Shown in pieces: positions 1 to 8,174 of a stretch of 64,000 nucleotides of DNA. The position numbers and the translations under genes were made by a program. Position 1 is the stretch's first letter; every line of letters starts with the position of its first letter. A model generated the notes under the pieces. It saw nothing but the letters and a program-made list of their open reading frames with translations. It had not been told where the DNA came from and did no database searches. Source of the DNA: Alphaproteobacteria bacterium (GTDB lineage: Bacteria; Pseudomonadota; Alphaproteobacteria; Micavibrionales; UBA2020); the NCBI GenBank assembly GCA_025934695.1, contig JAICWS010000003.1, positions 124,001-188,000 of the forward strand. The letters run 5' to 3'.

Positions 1-1
1 C

Positions 2-325
2 GCCGAGGCGGCTTTCTGGGCAGGCGTTGAAACGCGAACCCTCATGCCCAGTTACCGCCGGATGATCGAGGAAGGCCATCCGGCCGTCAAAGATCTGATG
101 GGTCCTGGCGTCAAGGCGTCGGACAGCGACGCGGCGATTTCTTCAGCCGTCGCGGCGCGCACTCAATTTCGTGACTTCGTGAAACTGCGCGATGACGCCA
201 TGGCAAAGCTGAGGCCGGACGACAAACAGGCGGTCGAAAAGCGCATCGCCGAATGGCATGCGACGCCGGCCGTGAGCCAGTGGCAAAAGTCGTACACCAC
301 AAAAAACGCCCCGCCGACACCTTAG
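2..325 (+). CDS. Hypothetical protein, 5' end outside window
   Basis: This reading frame is open from the left edge of the window to a TAG at 323-325. The ATG at 44 is internal, because the frame stays open upstream of it (reads AEAAFWAGVETRTL before that Met), so the true start is probably outside the window. The visible part is helical and charged, with no signal peptide, membrane segment or motif I recognise, and ends in a short Pro/Thr-rich tail. It is followed after 64 bases by the ankyrin gene, which has its own promoter. No function is proposed. Confidence 0.5.
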   Translation, partial: AEAAFWAGVETRTLMPSYRRMIEEGHPAVKDLMGPGVKASDSDAAISSAVAARTQFRDFVKLRDDAMAKLRPDDKQAVEKRIAEWHATPAVSQWQKSYTTKNAPPTP

Positions 326-333
326 AAAATTAT

Positions 334-362
334 TTGACATAACCACAAGACAGGCGTATAGT
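334..362 (+). promoter_or_regulatory. Sigma70-like promoter for ankyrin gene at 390
   Basis: A consensus -35 TTGACA (334-339) is followed by a 17-base spacer and a -10 TATAGT (357-362). Transcription would start near 369, about 20 bases before the GTG at 390, and the leader carries the purine-rich AAGGGG as a ribosome binding site. Confidence 0.7.
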
Positions 363-389
363 CTTCAGATTATTCAAGGGGCTTTTCCA

Positions 390-1088
390 GTGACGCTCAC
401 CGCCAAAATCAGCACCGCCTTCAAAAGGGCGCTCCATCCCGTGCAGTTCCGGAAGGACCGCGAGTGGTATCTGGGCGGCATGTGCAACAGCGCCTGGCCC
501 TCGGTCAAGGAAGTGATCGCCAAATATCCCGATGCGGTGAACTGGCGCGACGAACAGGGCATGACCGCCCTGCACTGGGCCGCGACCTATCGCAGCGCGC
601 CGATGATCGAGTACCTGCTGGACCATGGCGCGGACATCGAGGCCGCCGACAAGCAGGGGTTCCGCGCGCTCCATCATGCCGCCCAATGCGCGGGCGACGA
701 TCCGACGGCACCCCTGCTGGCCCTCCTCGCCCGCGGCGCGCAAATCGACCCGCGCAACAACAACGGCACGACGCCCTTGCTGCATGCGGTGGTCCGCAAC
801 AAACCCTGGAACGTGAAGGAACTCATCATCGCGGGTGCGAATGAAAACGCCGCCAACAACACCGGCAACACCCCGCTGATCGACGCCAAAAATTCCCGCT
901 CAGGAGCGCCCGCCATCTACGCGGCAATAGAGGATGGCCGCCGCGAGCGCGAGCGCCGCACGGAAGAAGCGCGCTTGCAGGCGGAACACGAAGAGCGGCA
1001 GACCGCCATCCGCGAGGCGGTCGAGAGCATCGGCAACGGCGTTTCCGGCGATATGAAGCTTATGAAACCGTTCCGCCTAACGAAATAA
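390..1088 (+). CDS. Ankyrin repeat protein (solitary)
   Basis: This 232-residue protein starts at GTG 390, behind AAGGGG and a strong promoter. Residues from about 55 to 175 hold three to four ankyrin repeats, with the hallmarks GMTALHWAA, MIEYLLDHGADIEAADKQG, GTTPLLHAV and GNTPLIDA. A charged, probably coiled helix rich in Arg and Glu follows (ERERRTEEARLQAEHEERQ), then a short tail ending MKLMKPFRLTK. There is no signal peptide. The tail resembles those of the six other ankyrin proteins in the window. Its last 29 bases overlap the convergent acetyltransferase gene. The family binds proteins; the partner is unknown. Confidence 0.85.
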   Translation: MTLTAKISTAFKRALHPVQFRKDREWYLGGMCNSAWPSVKEVIAKYPDAVNWRDEQGMTALHWAATYRSAPMIEYLLDHGADIEAADKQGFRALHHAAQCAGDDPTAPLLALLARGAQIDPRNNNGTTPLLHAVVRNKPWNVKELIIAGANENAANNTGNTPLIDAKNSRSGAPAIYAAIEDGRRERERRTEEARLQAEHEERQTAIREAVESIGNGVSGDMKLMKPFRLTK

Positions 1089-1671
1089 ATTCGTCCGACA
1101 AAAGCGAGAAGATAAGATGATCGCGCCATTCGCCCGCGATCTTGAGATATTTGCGGCGGTAGCCTTCGAGCATGAAGCCGCAGTTGTTCAGCACGCGCTG
1201 GCTGGCGATATTCTCGGGCAGCGTGCCCGCCTCGACCCGGTGCAGCTTGATCGTGCGGAACGCGAACTGGCAGGCCAGCAGCACGGCCTCGGTCATGAAG
1301 CCCTGGCGCGTATGCGACTCGTCAAGCCAGTAGCCGGCGGTGACGCTTTGCGCGGCGCCGCGCACGACATTGTTGAGCGAGAGGCCGCCGATGAGCTCGT
1401 CGGTATCGTCGCGGAAAATGAAAAAGGCGTAGGCCCGGTCGTCCTTCCAGTCCTCCTGGTAGGTGGCCAGGCGATTGAGATAGCCTTCCCGGTCGATGTT
1501 CGCCATGGCGCGGGTGGGACTCCAGGGTTTCAGGAAGGCATGATTGCGCGTCTTGACCGCAATCCATTCCGCCCCGTCCCTTTTTTCAGGAGGACGGATG
1601 TAGACCCTTTCTCCGGCGATCGCCTGGAACGGCGGGACGGCCTGGTCGTTCTTGAAGAGCTTCAGCAGCAT
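1060..1671 (-). CDS. GNAT acetyltransferase, RimJ/RimL-like
   Basis: The 203-residue product has the layout of ribosomal-protein N-acetyltransferases of the RimJ/RimL group. The N-terminal part reads GERVYIRPPEKRDGAEW, the mid region DELIGGLSLNNVVRG, and the acetyl-CoA-binding part has GYWLDESHTRQGFMTEAV followed by HRVEAGTLPENIASQRVLNNCGF, where the Asn-x2-Ser-x2-Val pattern is typical. It would transfer acetyl from acetyl-CoA to an N-terminal or other amine in the cytoplasm. The start at 1671 is preceded by TTTTTAGGCA. The exact substrate cannot be read from sequence. Its 3' end overlaps the ankyrin gene by 29 bases on the opposite strand. Confidence 0.85.
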   Translation of the reverse strand: MLLKLFKNDQAVPPFQAIAGERVYIRPPEKRDGAEWIAVKTRNHAFLKPWSPTRAMANIDREGYLNRLATYQEDWKDDRAYAFFIFRDDTDELIGGLSLNNVVRGAAQSVTAGYWLDESHTRQGFMTEAVLLACQFAFRTIKLHRVEAGTLPENIASQRVLNNCGFMLEGYRRKYLKIAGEWRDHLIFSLLSDEFISLGGTVS

Positions 1672-1739
1672 TTCATTGCCTAAAAATAACTGTTTTTAGC
1701 GAGTATATTATCTATTATGAAGGAGAAAAGGATTGATTT

Positions 1740-2888
1740 ATGACCATGTGGCGCCTCGCTTTTCTGATAGCCATAATCGGATTGGGAAATCCGCTCTGCC
1801 CGACGAACGCACGGGCCGCCGCTCCCATTCCATATGAGATGGCGGCGGCCGACACGGCGGCAACGGCGAATCAGCCCGCGGAAGACCATATTTCCATCAC
1901 GAAACTGTCCACCTTAAGCCCCGCGTCCATCTCCAAAGGCGCCGACGTCAACGCCGGCGAAAAATCCCTCGTCGCCAAGGACGCCGACGAAAGCGCGCAG
2001 CTGCCCGAATACCCGATGGGCGCGCGCATCGGCATCGGCGAGCTGAAAACCTATGTGACCGGCGAGGAAGATACTTTCGCCGACATCGCCCGCCATTTCG
2101 ACCTGGGCTACGTCGAGTTGCGCGCCGCCAACCCCGGCGTCGATCCCTGGGCCGCGCCGCCGGGCGAGACGCTGACCATCCCGACTTTCAAGCTGCTGCC
2201 GCGCGCGCCGCAGCAGGGCATCGTCGTCAACCTGGGCGAGATGCGCATGTATTATTTCGAAACGCCCGGCAAGCCGCCGCTGACCTTCCCGCTCGGCATC
2301 GGCCGCGAAGGCCTGGAGACGCCGACGGGCACGACCAGCATCGTCAAAAAAGTCGTGGGGCCCACGTGGTTCCCGACCGAACGCATGCGCCAGGAAAAAC
2401 CCTGGCTGCCCGCCGCCGTGCATGCCGGCAACCAGAACCCCCTGGGCACGCATGCGATGTACCTCGGCTGGCCGACGTTCCTGATCCATGGCTCGAACAA
2501 GCCCTGGGGCATCGGGCGGCGCGTCAGCTCGGGCTGCATGCGCATGTACCCCGAAGATATCATCACCATGTTCGGCCTCACGCCCATCGGCACGAAAGTG
2601 ACGGTGGTGAACCAGCCGATCAAGGTGGGCTGGCTCGATGACGGGCTTTACCTCGAGGCCAATCCCACGCTGACGCAAAGCAACCAGATCGAAGTCGACG
2701 GCACGCACGACATCAAGCCGATGACCGCGGGCATCCGCAAGACGATCACGGAAGCGGCGGGGAGCCAGGCATCGCACATCAACTGGGCGCTGGCCGAAAA
2801 AGTGGTGCGCGAGCGCCGCGGCATCCCGGTGCTGATCGCGAAGCCGGACTCCACGCCGGAAGCGACGGAAAAATTCTCCGGCAAATAA
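1740..2888 (+). CDS. L,D-transpeptidase with LysM domain (copy 1)
   Basis: This exported 382-residue enzyme cross-links peptidoglycan, or attaches it to other molecules, in the periplasm. An N-terminal signal peptide (residues 1-27, hydrophobic LAFLIAIIGL, cleavage near ARA-AA) is followed by a low-complexity linker, a LysM domain at about 104-150 (TYVTGEEDTFADIARHF...LTIPTF) and a YkuD catalytic domain at about 159-295. The catalytic motif is complete: His250 in FLIHGSN and Cys266 in SSGCMRMY. A strong ribosome binding site (GAAGGAGAAAAGG) precedes the ATG at 1740. A second copy with the same domain order lies at 53618-54814. Confidence 0.93.
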   Translation: MTMWRLAFLIAIIGLGNPLCPTNARAAAPIPYEMAAADTAATANQPAEDHISITKLSTLSPASISKGADVNAGEKSLVAKDADESAQLPEYPMGARIGIGELKTYVTGEEDTFADIARHFDLGYVELRAANPGVDPWAAPPGETLTIPTFKLLPRAPQQGIVVNLGEMRMYYFETPGKPPLTFPLGIGREGLETPTGTTSIVKKVVGPTWFPTERMRQEKPWLPAAVHAGNQNPLGTHAMYLGWPTFLIHGSNKPWGIGRRVSSGCMRMYPEDIITMFGLTPIGTKVTVVNQPIKVGWLDDGLYLEANPTLTQSNQIEVDGTHDIKPMTAGIRKTITEAAGSQASHINWALAEKVVRERRGIPVLIAKPDSTPEATEKFSGK

Positions 2889-2926
2889 AAACTTTTCTTT
2901 AGAGAATTAAAATCGCCAAAAGAAAA

Positions 2927-2946
2927 GCCCGGAAAAATTCCCGGGC
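2927..2946 (-). terminator. Rho-independent terminator, minus strand
   Basis: GCCCGG (2927-2932) pairs with CCGGGC (2941-2946). On the minus strand the stem is followed by TTTTCTTTT. It would back up the terminator at 3004-3034 for the small lipoprotein gene. Confidence 0.6.
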
Positions 2947-3003
2947 CGAAAAATTTCTGTGCAAAATTCTGCGCAAATTAAATCGCGCGCTTTTGCGCAA
3001 ACA

Positions 3004-3034
3004 AAAACCGCGCCGGCAATGCCGACGCGGTTTT
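3004..3034 (-). terminator. Terminator of small lipoprotein gene
   Basis: AAAACCGCG (3004-3012) pairs with CGCGGTTTT (3026-3034). An inner CGGC/GCCG extension leaves one mismatch and a CAATG-type loop. It lies 30 bases past the stop of the lipoprotein gene and ends in a U tract on the minus strand. It is symmetric and could also act in the plus direction for the L,D-transpeptidase gene. Confidence 0.75.
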
Positions 3035-3063
3035 GCTGATCCCTTTCGAAAAAGGGATGCCGA

Positions 3064-3228
3064 TTACTTGCGCAGCGCGTGGCTGACAGCGGTGTCGGCT
3101 TTCGTCGTCTGGACGGTGCTTTCACCGGCAGTACGGCCACCGGACATCGGGGTCCAGGAACCACCGCCGTTGCAGGCCGAAACCGACAGGACGGCGAGGA
3201 GAGACAGTGCGAGCAAAGAATATTTCAT
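3064..3228 (-). CDS. Small lipoprotein, 54 residues
   Basis: This ORF is too short for common length cut-offs but is well supported. The product begins MKYSLLALSLLAVLSVSAC, a short positively charged start, a hydrophobic core and a lipobox (VSAC) with Cys19 as the lipidation site. It continues with a Gly/Ser/Thr-rich mature part of about 35 residues ending SHALRK. It should be anchored in the outer or inner membrane. A ribosome binding site (AGAGGA) sits 4 bases before the ATG, and two hairpin terminators follow. Palindromes in its upstream region suggest regulation. No family was recognised. Confidence 0.8.
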   Translation of the reverse strand: MKYSLLALSLLAVLSVSACNGGGSWTPMSGGRTAGESTVQTTKADTAVSHALRK

Positions 3229-3275
3229 TTTATCCTCTTATTTTGGTTTTGCTCCCTCGTGAAAAGGAGCCGTTG

Positions 3276-3354
3276 TACAACGTTGTAACAGTCAAGGTTT
3301 TACTATAGATACACCAGCGAGTCCATAGACTTAACCGGTTTGCCAACTTGGCAA
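3276..3354 (-). promoter_or_regulatory. Palindromes and -10 box upstream of lipoprotein gene
   Basis: On the minus strand a -10-like TATAGT lies at 3302-3307, with no clear -35. Just downstream is the 12-base palindrome TACAACGTTGTA (3276-3287), overlapping a direct repeat CGTTGTA (3271-3277 and 3281-3287). Further upstream is the perfect inverted repeat TTGCCAA-C-TTGGCAA (3340-3354). These could be operators; the regulator is unknown. Confidence 0.35.
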
Positions 3355-3376
3355 AAAGTTCCATGAGGATGCAAAT

Positions 3377-4738
3377 TTATATCTTCTGGAGGGCGAGGAT
3401 TTTTCGAAAATAGGAGTCAACGCCGCCGACGATGGCCGTGGCGATACTGCGTTGAAATTGCGGGGTGGTGAGCAGTTTCGCCTCATCCATATTGGACAGG
3501 AATCCGGTCTCGATCAGCACCGACGGAACGTCCGGCGCCTTCAGTACGGCGAAGCCGGCGGCCCTGTGGGAATTTGGCAACAGTCTTACATTATTGCTCA
3601 TGAACGCGCTTTCGAGGTAATGCGACAACAGCTTCGAGTCATTCATTTTCTCGCGCATCGCAAGGTCGAGGAGAATCCCCGCCACGTCCTGGCTTTCGGA
3701 GGCGAGATCGACGCCCGCCACCACGCCCGAATTGTTTTCGTCATCGGCCAGCCGCTGCGTTTCGGCGTCGGAGGCTCTTTCGGACAAGGTGTAGATGGAC
3801 GCGCCGCGCACGCCGGTGCGCCCGATCTTGTCAGCGTGGATCGAGATGAACAGGTCGCCCTTCACGCGCCGCGAAATATCCACGCGCTCGCGCAGCTTGA
3901 TATAGACGTCGCGGTCGCGGGTGAGGACGACGTTATAGCGCCCGGTTTCCTGGAGCTGCCGCTCGATCTCTTTCGCGATGGCGAGGGTGATGTTCTTTTC
4001 CTTGATGCCGCCGGGGCCGGACGCGCCCGGATCTTCGCCGCCGTGGCCCGCGTCGACGACGATGGTATAGCGCTTGTGCTGCTTGCCGCTCAACGGATCG
4101 CGCGGCGCCATATAGGCGGCGGGCGCCATCACGGGGTTGGCCGGCGCCGCGATGGCGCGCATCGTGTTGTTCTCCATCTCGGCATAGCCGCTGGTGAATT
4201 TCGGCGCGGCGCCCGGACCCGCGAGATCGCGGTTACCGAACACATCGGAGAGCTTGCCGTCAAAGAGGTTCTGCGTCGAGGGCGTGAGGTCGACGACAAG
4301 ACGGTCCTTCTCGAACTCCTTCGCGGGAAGCGTATAGGCCTCGCTGATCACGGCAGGCTTGTTCAGATCGAAGATGACGCGCGTGAGGCCGTCTTCCAGC
4401 GAGCCGCTGCGATAGCCCTTCAGCAACCCGTTGAGCATGAATTGCGCTTTCGCAATGTGCCATTGCGCCGGCTCCATGTCGATGACGATGCGCGGCGGGT
4501 TCGCGAGATGAAAGACGCGGAAATCGGTCTTGCGGTTGAAATCGAGGACGACGCGGGTTTTAAGCCCGTGTTCTCCGATTCTGATCTTCTCGACGATCAG
4601 CGGATTGGGTTTGGATGCGGCGTTCAGGACAGCGCAGGGCAGCACCAGCATCATTGCGGCCAAAAATATGGCAACCGCGAGTGATGCTCGACTCAAAGAT
4701 ACAGCGTGCCTGACGGAACCTTCCCAACCCATGACCAT
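3377..4738 (-). CDS. amiC: N-acetylmuramoyl-L-alanine amidase, AmiC type
   Basis: This periplasmic zinc amidase cleaves the bond between N-acetylmuramic acid and L-Ala in peptidoglycan, chiefly at septation. From ATG 4738 it has 453 residues: a signal peptide (hydrophobic ASLAVAIFLAAMMLVLP), an AMIN domain (NPLIVEKIRIGEHGLKTRVV onward) that binds peptidoglycan, a linker, and an Amidase_3 domain. The zinc and catalytic residues are visible in VVDAGHGGEDPGA, KEKNITLAIA, FISIHADK and VLIETGFLSN. The frame is open to 4834, but a promoter at 4743-4772 places translation at 4738 or at the ATG at 4732. A gene symbol by domain order only. Confidence 0.92.
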   Translation of the reverse strand: MVMGWEGSVRHAVSLSRASLAVAIFLAAMMLVLPCAVLNAASKPNPLIVEKIRIGEHGLKTRVVLDFNRKTDFRVFHLANPPRIVIDMEPAQWHIAKAQFMLNGLLKGYRSGSLEDGLTRVIFDLNKPAVISEAYTLPAKEFEKDRLVVDLTPSTQNLFDGKLSDVFGNRDLAGPGAAPKFTSGYAEMENNTMRAIAAPANPVMAPAAYMAPRDPLSGKQHKRYTIVVDAGHGGEDPGASGPGGIKEKNITLAIAKEIERQLQETGRYNVVLTRDRDVYIKLRERVDISRRVKGDLFISIHADKIGRTGVRGASIYTLSERASDAETQRLADDENNSGVVAGVDLASESQDVAGILLDLAMREKMNDSKLLSHYLESAFMSNNVRLLPNSHRAAGFAVLKAPDVPSVLIETGFLSNMDEAKLLTTPQFQRSIATAIVGGVDSYFRKILALQKI

Positions 4739-4742
4739 CCCA

Positions 4743-4772
4743 AGTATAGGCCCAATGCCCCTGTTTGGACAA
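4743..4772 (-). promoter_or_regulatory. Promoter of amiC, possibly leaderless
   Basis: On the minus strand TTGTCC (4772-4767) and TATACT (4748-4743) are separated by 18 bases. The -10 ends only 4 bases before the ATG at 4738, so transcription would begin at or just inside that codon; the in-frame ATG at 4732 would then also be a possible leaderless start. Confidence 0.55.
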
Positions 4773-5124
4773 TAAGTATCGCGATTCCAGCTGCTTACAA
4801 GAGATTGAAATAAGCATTGAGTAAACCATGTCATTGAGGCACAATAAAAACGCGACAGAGGTATCTTTTTCCATAGCGCGAATTTCTGATTGCTGTGTTG
4901 AAGAATGGATGCCGGTCAACGAGTTTTGAGGTCTGGCCCGTTTAAACCTCCTCCTTCGGCTTCAGTGTCAAAGGCAGTGCAAATGGGCCCGGTGATGGCG
5001 ACAGGTACTTGGCATTAAAAGCAGCGTCCGTTCTTTCTCCCCTCGGGCGCTCTCTGCAAAACAAGCACGCAGATGGGGCCCCTGTCGGACGAGTACAGAA
5101 CCGAAAAGCCTTAATCAAAACAAC

Positions 5125-5180
5125 GGTGCGCCGGTCCTTTTTCCGTTTTGTCGCGACGGGAAGGACACAGGCTTTGCACC
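5125..5180 (+). promoter_or_regulatory. Structured 5' leader of rne
   Basis: GGTGC (5125-5129) pairs with GCACC (5176-5180). Inside it GTCC (5134-5137) pairs with GGAC (5163-5166), and UUUCCG (5140-5145) pairs with CGGGAA (5157-5162), including one G-U. AAGCC (5106-5110) could instead pair with GGCTT (5170-5174), giving an alternative fold. The ribosome binding site AAAGGA follows at 5183-5188. In E. coli, rne mRNA leader hairpins are known to mediate autoregulation by RNase E; the same role here is inference. Confidence 0.5.
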
Positions 5181-5196
5181 ATAAAGGATTTCTAAG

Positions 5197-8085
5197 ATGA
5201 CCAAACGGATGCTGATCGATGCAACCCATCCGGAGGAGACGCGGGTTGCAGTCGTCTCGGGCAACAGGCTTGAGGAATACGATTACGAAACCGTCGTCCG
5301 CAAACAGCTCAAAGGAAATATCTACCTCGTCAAGGTGACGCGCGTCGAACCCTCGCTGCAGGCCGCCTTCGTCGATTTCGGCGGGAACCGCCATGGCTTC
5401 CTGCCCTTCCCCGAAATTCATCCCGATTACTACCGCATTCCGATCGCCGACCGCGAAGCGCTGCTGGCTGAAGAACGCGCGCTGGCCGCCGAACAGGCCG
5501 CCCGCGAGGACGAAGAAGACGCAGCCGAACTGGCCGCACAGGGCGAGAGCCTCGAAGACCTCGACGACGAGGACGATGAAGAAGAGAGCGCAGAAGGCGC
5601 CGCCGCCGCAGCCGACGAAGCTTACGTTCCAAAACATACCGGCTCTCTCGCCGAGGAAATCGCGCAGGAAAGCGTGATGCCGTCAGCAGGCGAGGCCGAC
5701 GACGAAGAAGACAGCCTCCCCAACATCGTTCCCGCGGAAGACGACGAGCCCGAAGCCGCAGCCGCCGCGCCCGCGGAAGCCGGCGCCCCCCCCGCTCCCT
5801 CGGCTGAAGGCGAAACGGCCGAAGCAGCGCCGGTATCGGGAGAAAAAGATCCCGATGTGGAAACCGTCGGCGGCGACGTCGTCGAGACGCCCGTCTACCG
5901 CTCCTCCATCAAGCGCCGCTACAAGATCCAGGAAGTCATCAAGCGCAACCAGATCATGCTGATCCAGATCAGCAAGGAAGAGCGCGGCAACAAGGGCGCC
6001 GCCGTCACCAGCTATATCTCGCTGCCCGGCCGCTATTGCGTCCTCATGCCGAACAGCCCGCGCGGCGGCGGCGTGTCGCGCAAGGTCTCGAACGCGAAAG
6101 ACCGCCAGCGCCTCAAGAAAATCCTGGTCGAATTGAACGTGCCCGAAGGCATGTCGGTGATCCTTCGCACGGCGGGCGTCTCCCGCTCGAAGGCGGAGAT
6201 CAAGCGCGATCTCGACTATCTCCTGCGCCTGTGGGACCAGATCCGCGAACTCACGCTGAAATCCACCGCGCCCGCGCTGATCTACGAAGAGGGCAACCTC
6301 ATCAAGCGCGCGATCCGCGATCTCTACCGCCGCGAAATCGACGAAGTGCATGTGGCGGGCGAAGTGGGCTACAAGACCGCGCGCGAATTCATGCGCACGC
6401 TGATGCCGAGCCATACCGAACGCGTCCAGCATTACAACGACGAGTCGATGCCGCTGTTCTTCCGCTACCAGGTGGAGACGCAGATCGACGAAATCCACAG
6501 CCCCACGGTGCATCTGCGCTCGGGCGGCTATATCGTCATCAACCCGACGGAAGCGATGGTTTCCATCGACGTCAACTCAGGGAAAGCGACCAAGGGCCGG
6601 CATATTGAAGAAACGGCCCTGAAGACCAACCTGGAAGCCTCCGAGGAAATCGCGCGCCAGCTGCGCCTGCGCGACCAGGGCGGGTTGATCGTCATCGACT
6701 TCATCGACATGGAAGACAAGCGCAACAACCGCATCGTCGAGCGCCGCCTGCGCGACGCGATGCAGCATGACCGCGCGCGCATCCAGCTGGGCCGCATCTC
6801 GGCTTTCGGCTTGCTCGAACTGTCGCGCCAGCGCCTGCACCCTTCCCTCGTCGAGACAAATTTCGAAGTCTGCAAGCATTGCGGCGGCTCAGGATTGGTG
6901 CGCACCGTCGAAACGACGGCCGTGCGCGTGCTGCGCGCCATCGAGGAAGAAGGGCTGCGCGGCCGCGCCTCCGAGATCAAGGTCTCGGTGCCGCCGGAAA
7001 TCGCGCTCTATGTGTTCAACAACAAGCGCGAGATGCTCTCGAACATCGAGAAGCGCTATAACATCCGCATCTACGTCAACGCGGACGACGACCTGATCAA
7101 GCCGAACTTCCAGCTCGACGTCACCAAGGCGGCGGGCGTGCAGCGCGACACACGTCCGCAGCGCCTGGCGCCGGTGCAGAGCGTCGATATGTCCGACCTT
7201 CCCGACCTGCCCGAAAGCGAGATCACCGACGATACCACGGTGTCCGAGGACGAGCGTTTTGACGAGGATCGTTCCGGCGACCGTGGCGGAGATCGCGGTG
7301 GCGAACGTGGCGGAGATCGCGGCGGGCATCGTGGCGACCGCGGACATCGCGGCGATCGCGGCGGTGACCGTGGCGGCGACCGCGGGTTCCGCGGCGAAGG
7401 CGGCGGCGGACACAATTTAGACGGCGAAGGCGGGCGCCGCCGGGGCCGCCGCGGCGGACGCCGCCGGGGCCGCGGACGCGGCGGGCGCGACCGTTTCGAT
7501 CGCCATGAGGGCGGCGGCGGTTTCGAAGGCCAGGGCGGCCAGCCGAACTTCGATAACAACCAGCCCGGCATGGCGCCCGGCGAGGGCGAGCAGCCCGTTT
7601 TCAACATCACGCCATCCGGCGACGCGCAGCAGCCCTTCGAGGGCGGCGAGCAGCCGCAGGGCTTCACCGAAGGCGGCGAGCAGCGCCACCAGGGCCAAGG
7701 CCAGGGCGGCGACCGTCACCGTGGCGATCGTGGCGACCGTCATCGCGGCGGACGCCGCCGGGGCGGACGCGGACGCGACCGGCACCGGGGCCGCGACCGC
7801 CAGCACGAGGGCCATCAGCATCAGGGCGGCCAACCGGCGGAAGGCGGCGAGCAGCCGCAGGGCTACACGCACTCCGGACCTGCGGAACAGCATCACCACC
7901 AGGAACATGGCGGCCAGGGGCACAGCCATGATCACGGCCACAGCCACGGTCATGACCAGACCCACCGCCATCACGAGCCCGCGCGCGAGGAAAGCTCCTC
8001 GATGCCCGAGCCGGCCAACGGCACCACGGGCGAGGCCGGCGACGGCAAGCCCCGCCGCGGCTGGTGGAAGCGCCTGACCGAATAG
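5197..8085 (+). CDS. rne: Ribonuclease E/G, RNase E type
   Basis: This 962-residue endoribonuclease would initiate mRNA decay and process rRNA and tRNA precursors. The start MTKRMLIDATHPEETRVAVV is family-typical. The S1 domain (about 36-330) is split by an acidic Glu/Asp/Ala-rich insert at about 90-235. The catalytic DNase I-like part has VSIDVNSGKATKG and LIVIDFIDMEDKRN, with the two metal-binding Asp, and the zinc-link is CKHCGG. After about residue 680 the tail is low complexity: Gly-Asp-Arg-Gly repeats, [12 protein letters not shown], Gln/Gly/Glu stretches and a His-rich block (HSHDHGHSHGHDQTHRHH). Such tails are expected to bind RNA and degradosome partners. The ribosome binding site is AAAGGA. 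Confidence 0.96.
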   Translation: MTKRMLIDATHPEETRVAVVSGNRLEEYDYETVVRKQLKGNIYLVKVTRVEPSLQAAFVDFGGNRHGFLPFPEIHPDYYRIPIADREALLAEERALAAEQAAREDEEDAAELAAQGESLEDLDDEDDEEESAEGAAAAADEAYVPKHTGSLAEEIAQESVMPSAGEADDEEDSLPNIVPAEDDEPEAAAAAPAEAGAPPAPSAEGETAEAAPVSGEKDPDVETVGGDVVETPVYRSSIKRRYKIQEVIKRNQIMLIQISKEERGNKGAAVTSYISLPGRYCVLMPNSPRGGGVSRKVSNAKDRQRLKKILVELNVPEGMSVILRTAGVSRSKAEIKRDLDYLLRLWDQIRELTLKSTAPALIYEEGNLIKRAIRDLYRREIDEVHVAGEVGYKTAREFMRTLMPSHTERVQHYNDESMPLFFRYQVETQIDEIHSPTVHLRSGGYIVINPTEAMVSIDVNSGKATKGRHIEETALKTNLEASEEIARQLRLRDQGGLIVIDFIDMEDKRNNRIVERRLRDAMQHDRARIQLGRISAFGLLELSRQRLHPSLVETNFEVCKHCGGSGLVRTVETTAVRVLRAIEEEGLRGRASEIKVSVPPEIALYVFNNKREMLSNIEKRYNIRIYVNADDDLIKPNFQLDVTKAAGVQRDTRPQRLAPVQSVDMSDLPDLPESEITDDTTVSEDERFDEDRSGDRGGDRGGERGGDRGGHRGDRGHRGDRGGDRGGDRGFRGEGGGGHNLDGEGGRRRGRRGGRRRGRGRGGRDRFDRHEGGGGFEGQGGQPNFDNNQPGMAPGEGEQPVFNITPSGDAQQPFEGGEQPQGFTEGGEQRHQGQGQGGDRHRGDRGDRHRGGRRRGGRGRDRHRGRDRQHEGHQHQGGQPAEGGEQPQGYTHSGPAEQHHHQEHGGQGHSHDHGHSHGHDQTHRHHEPAREESSSMPEPANGTTGEAGDGKPRRGWWKRLTE

Positions 8086-8092
8086 GAACGTA

Positions 8093-8112
8093 ACCCCGGC
8101 GAAAGCCGGGGT
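8093..8112 (+). repeat. Dispersed GC-rich hairpin repeat, copy 1
   Basis: ACCCCGGC (8093-8100) and GCCGGGGT (8105-8112) flank a GAAA tetraloop of the GNRA type. It starts 8 bases after the rne stop. Copy 2 lies inverted at 8175-8194 and a third, variant copy is at 25883-25902. Confidence 0.7.
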
Positions 8113-8174
8113 CTGCGCTCTCTCGGCCATCCGGTGGAAATCACGAAAACACCGCCCATGTGAAGATATATGAG

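Larger units (their letters stand above)
4739..5196. other. Divergent intergenic region amiC / rne
   Basis: This 458-base gap holds the amiC promoter at its left end and the folded rne leader at its right end. The middle part (about 4775-5100) has no ORF with a plausible ribosome binding site and no motif that I can support. The rne promoter should lie here, but I could not single out a convincing box pair. Confidence 0.5.

Noticed and set aside
3452-4684. 410-residue plus-strand ORF over the amidase gene
   Set aside because: Shadow of amiC; composition is that of a reversed high-GC frame.
7260-7800. Tandem repeat or CRISPR-like array inside rne
   Set aside because: The repetition comes from coding of Gly-Asp-Arg-Gly residues; unit length is irregular and there are no spacers.
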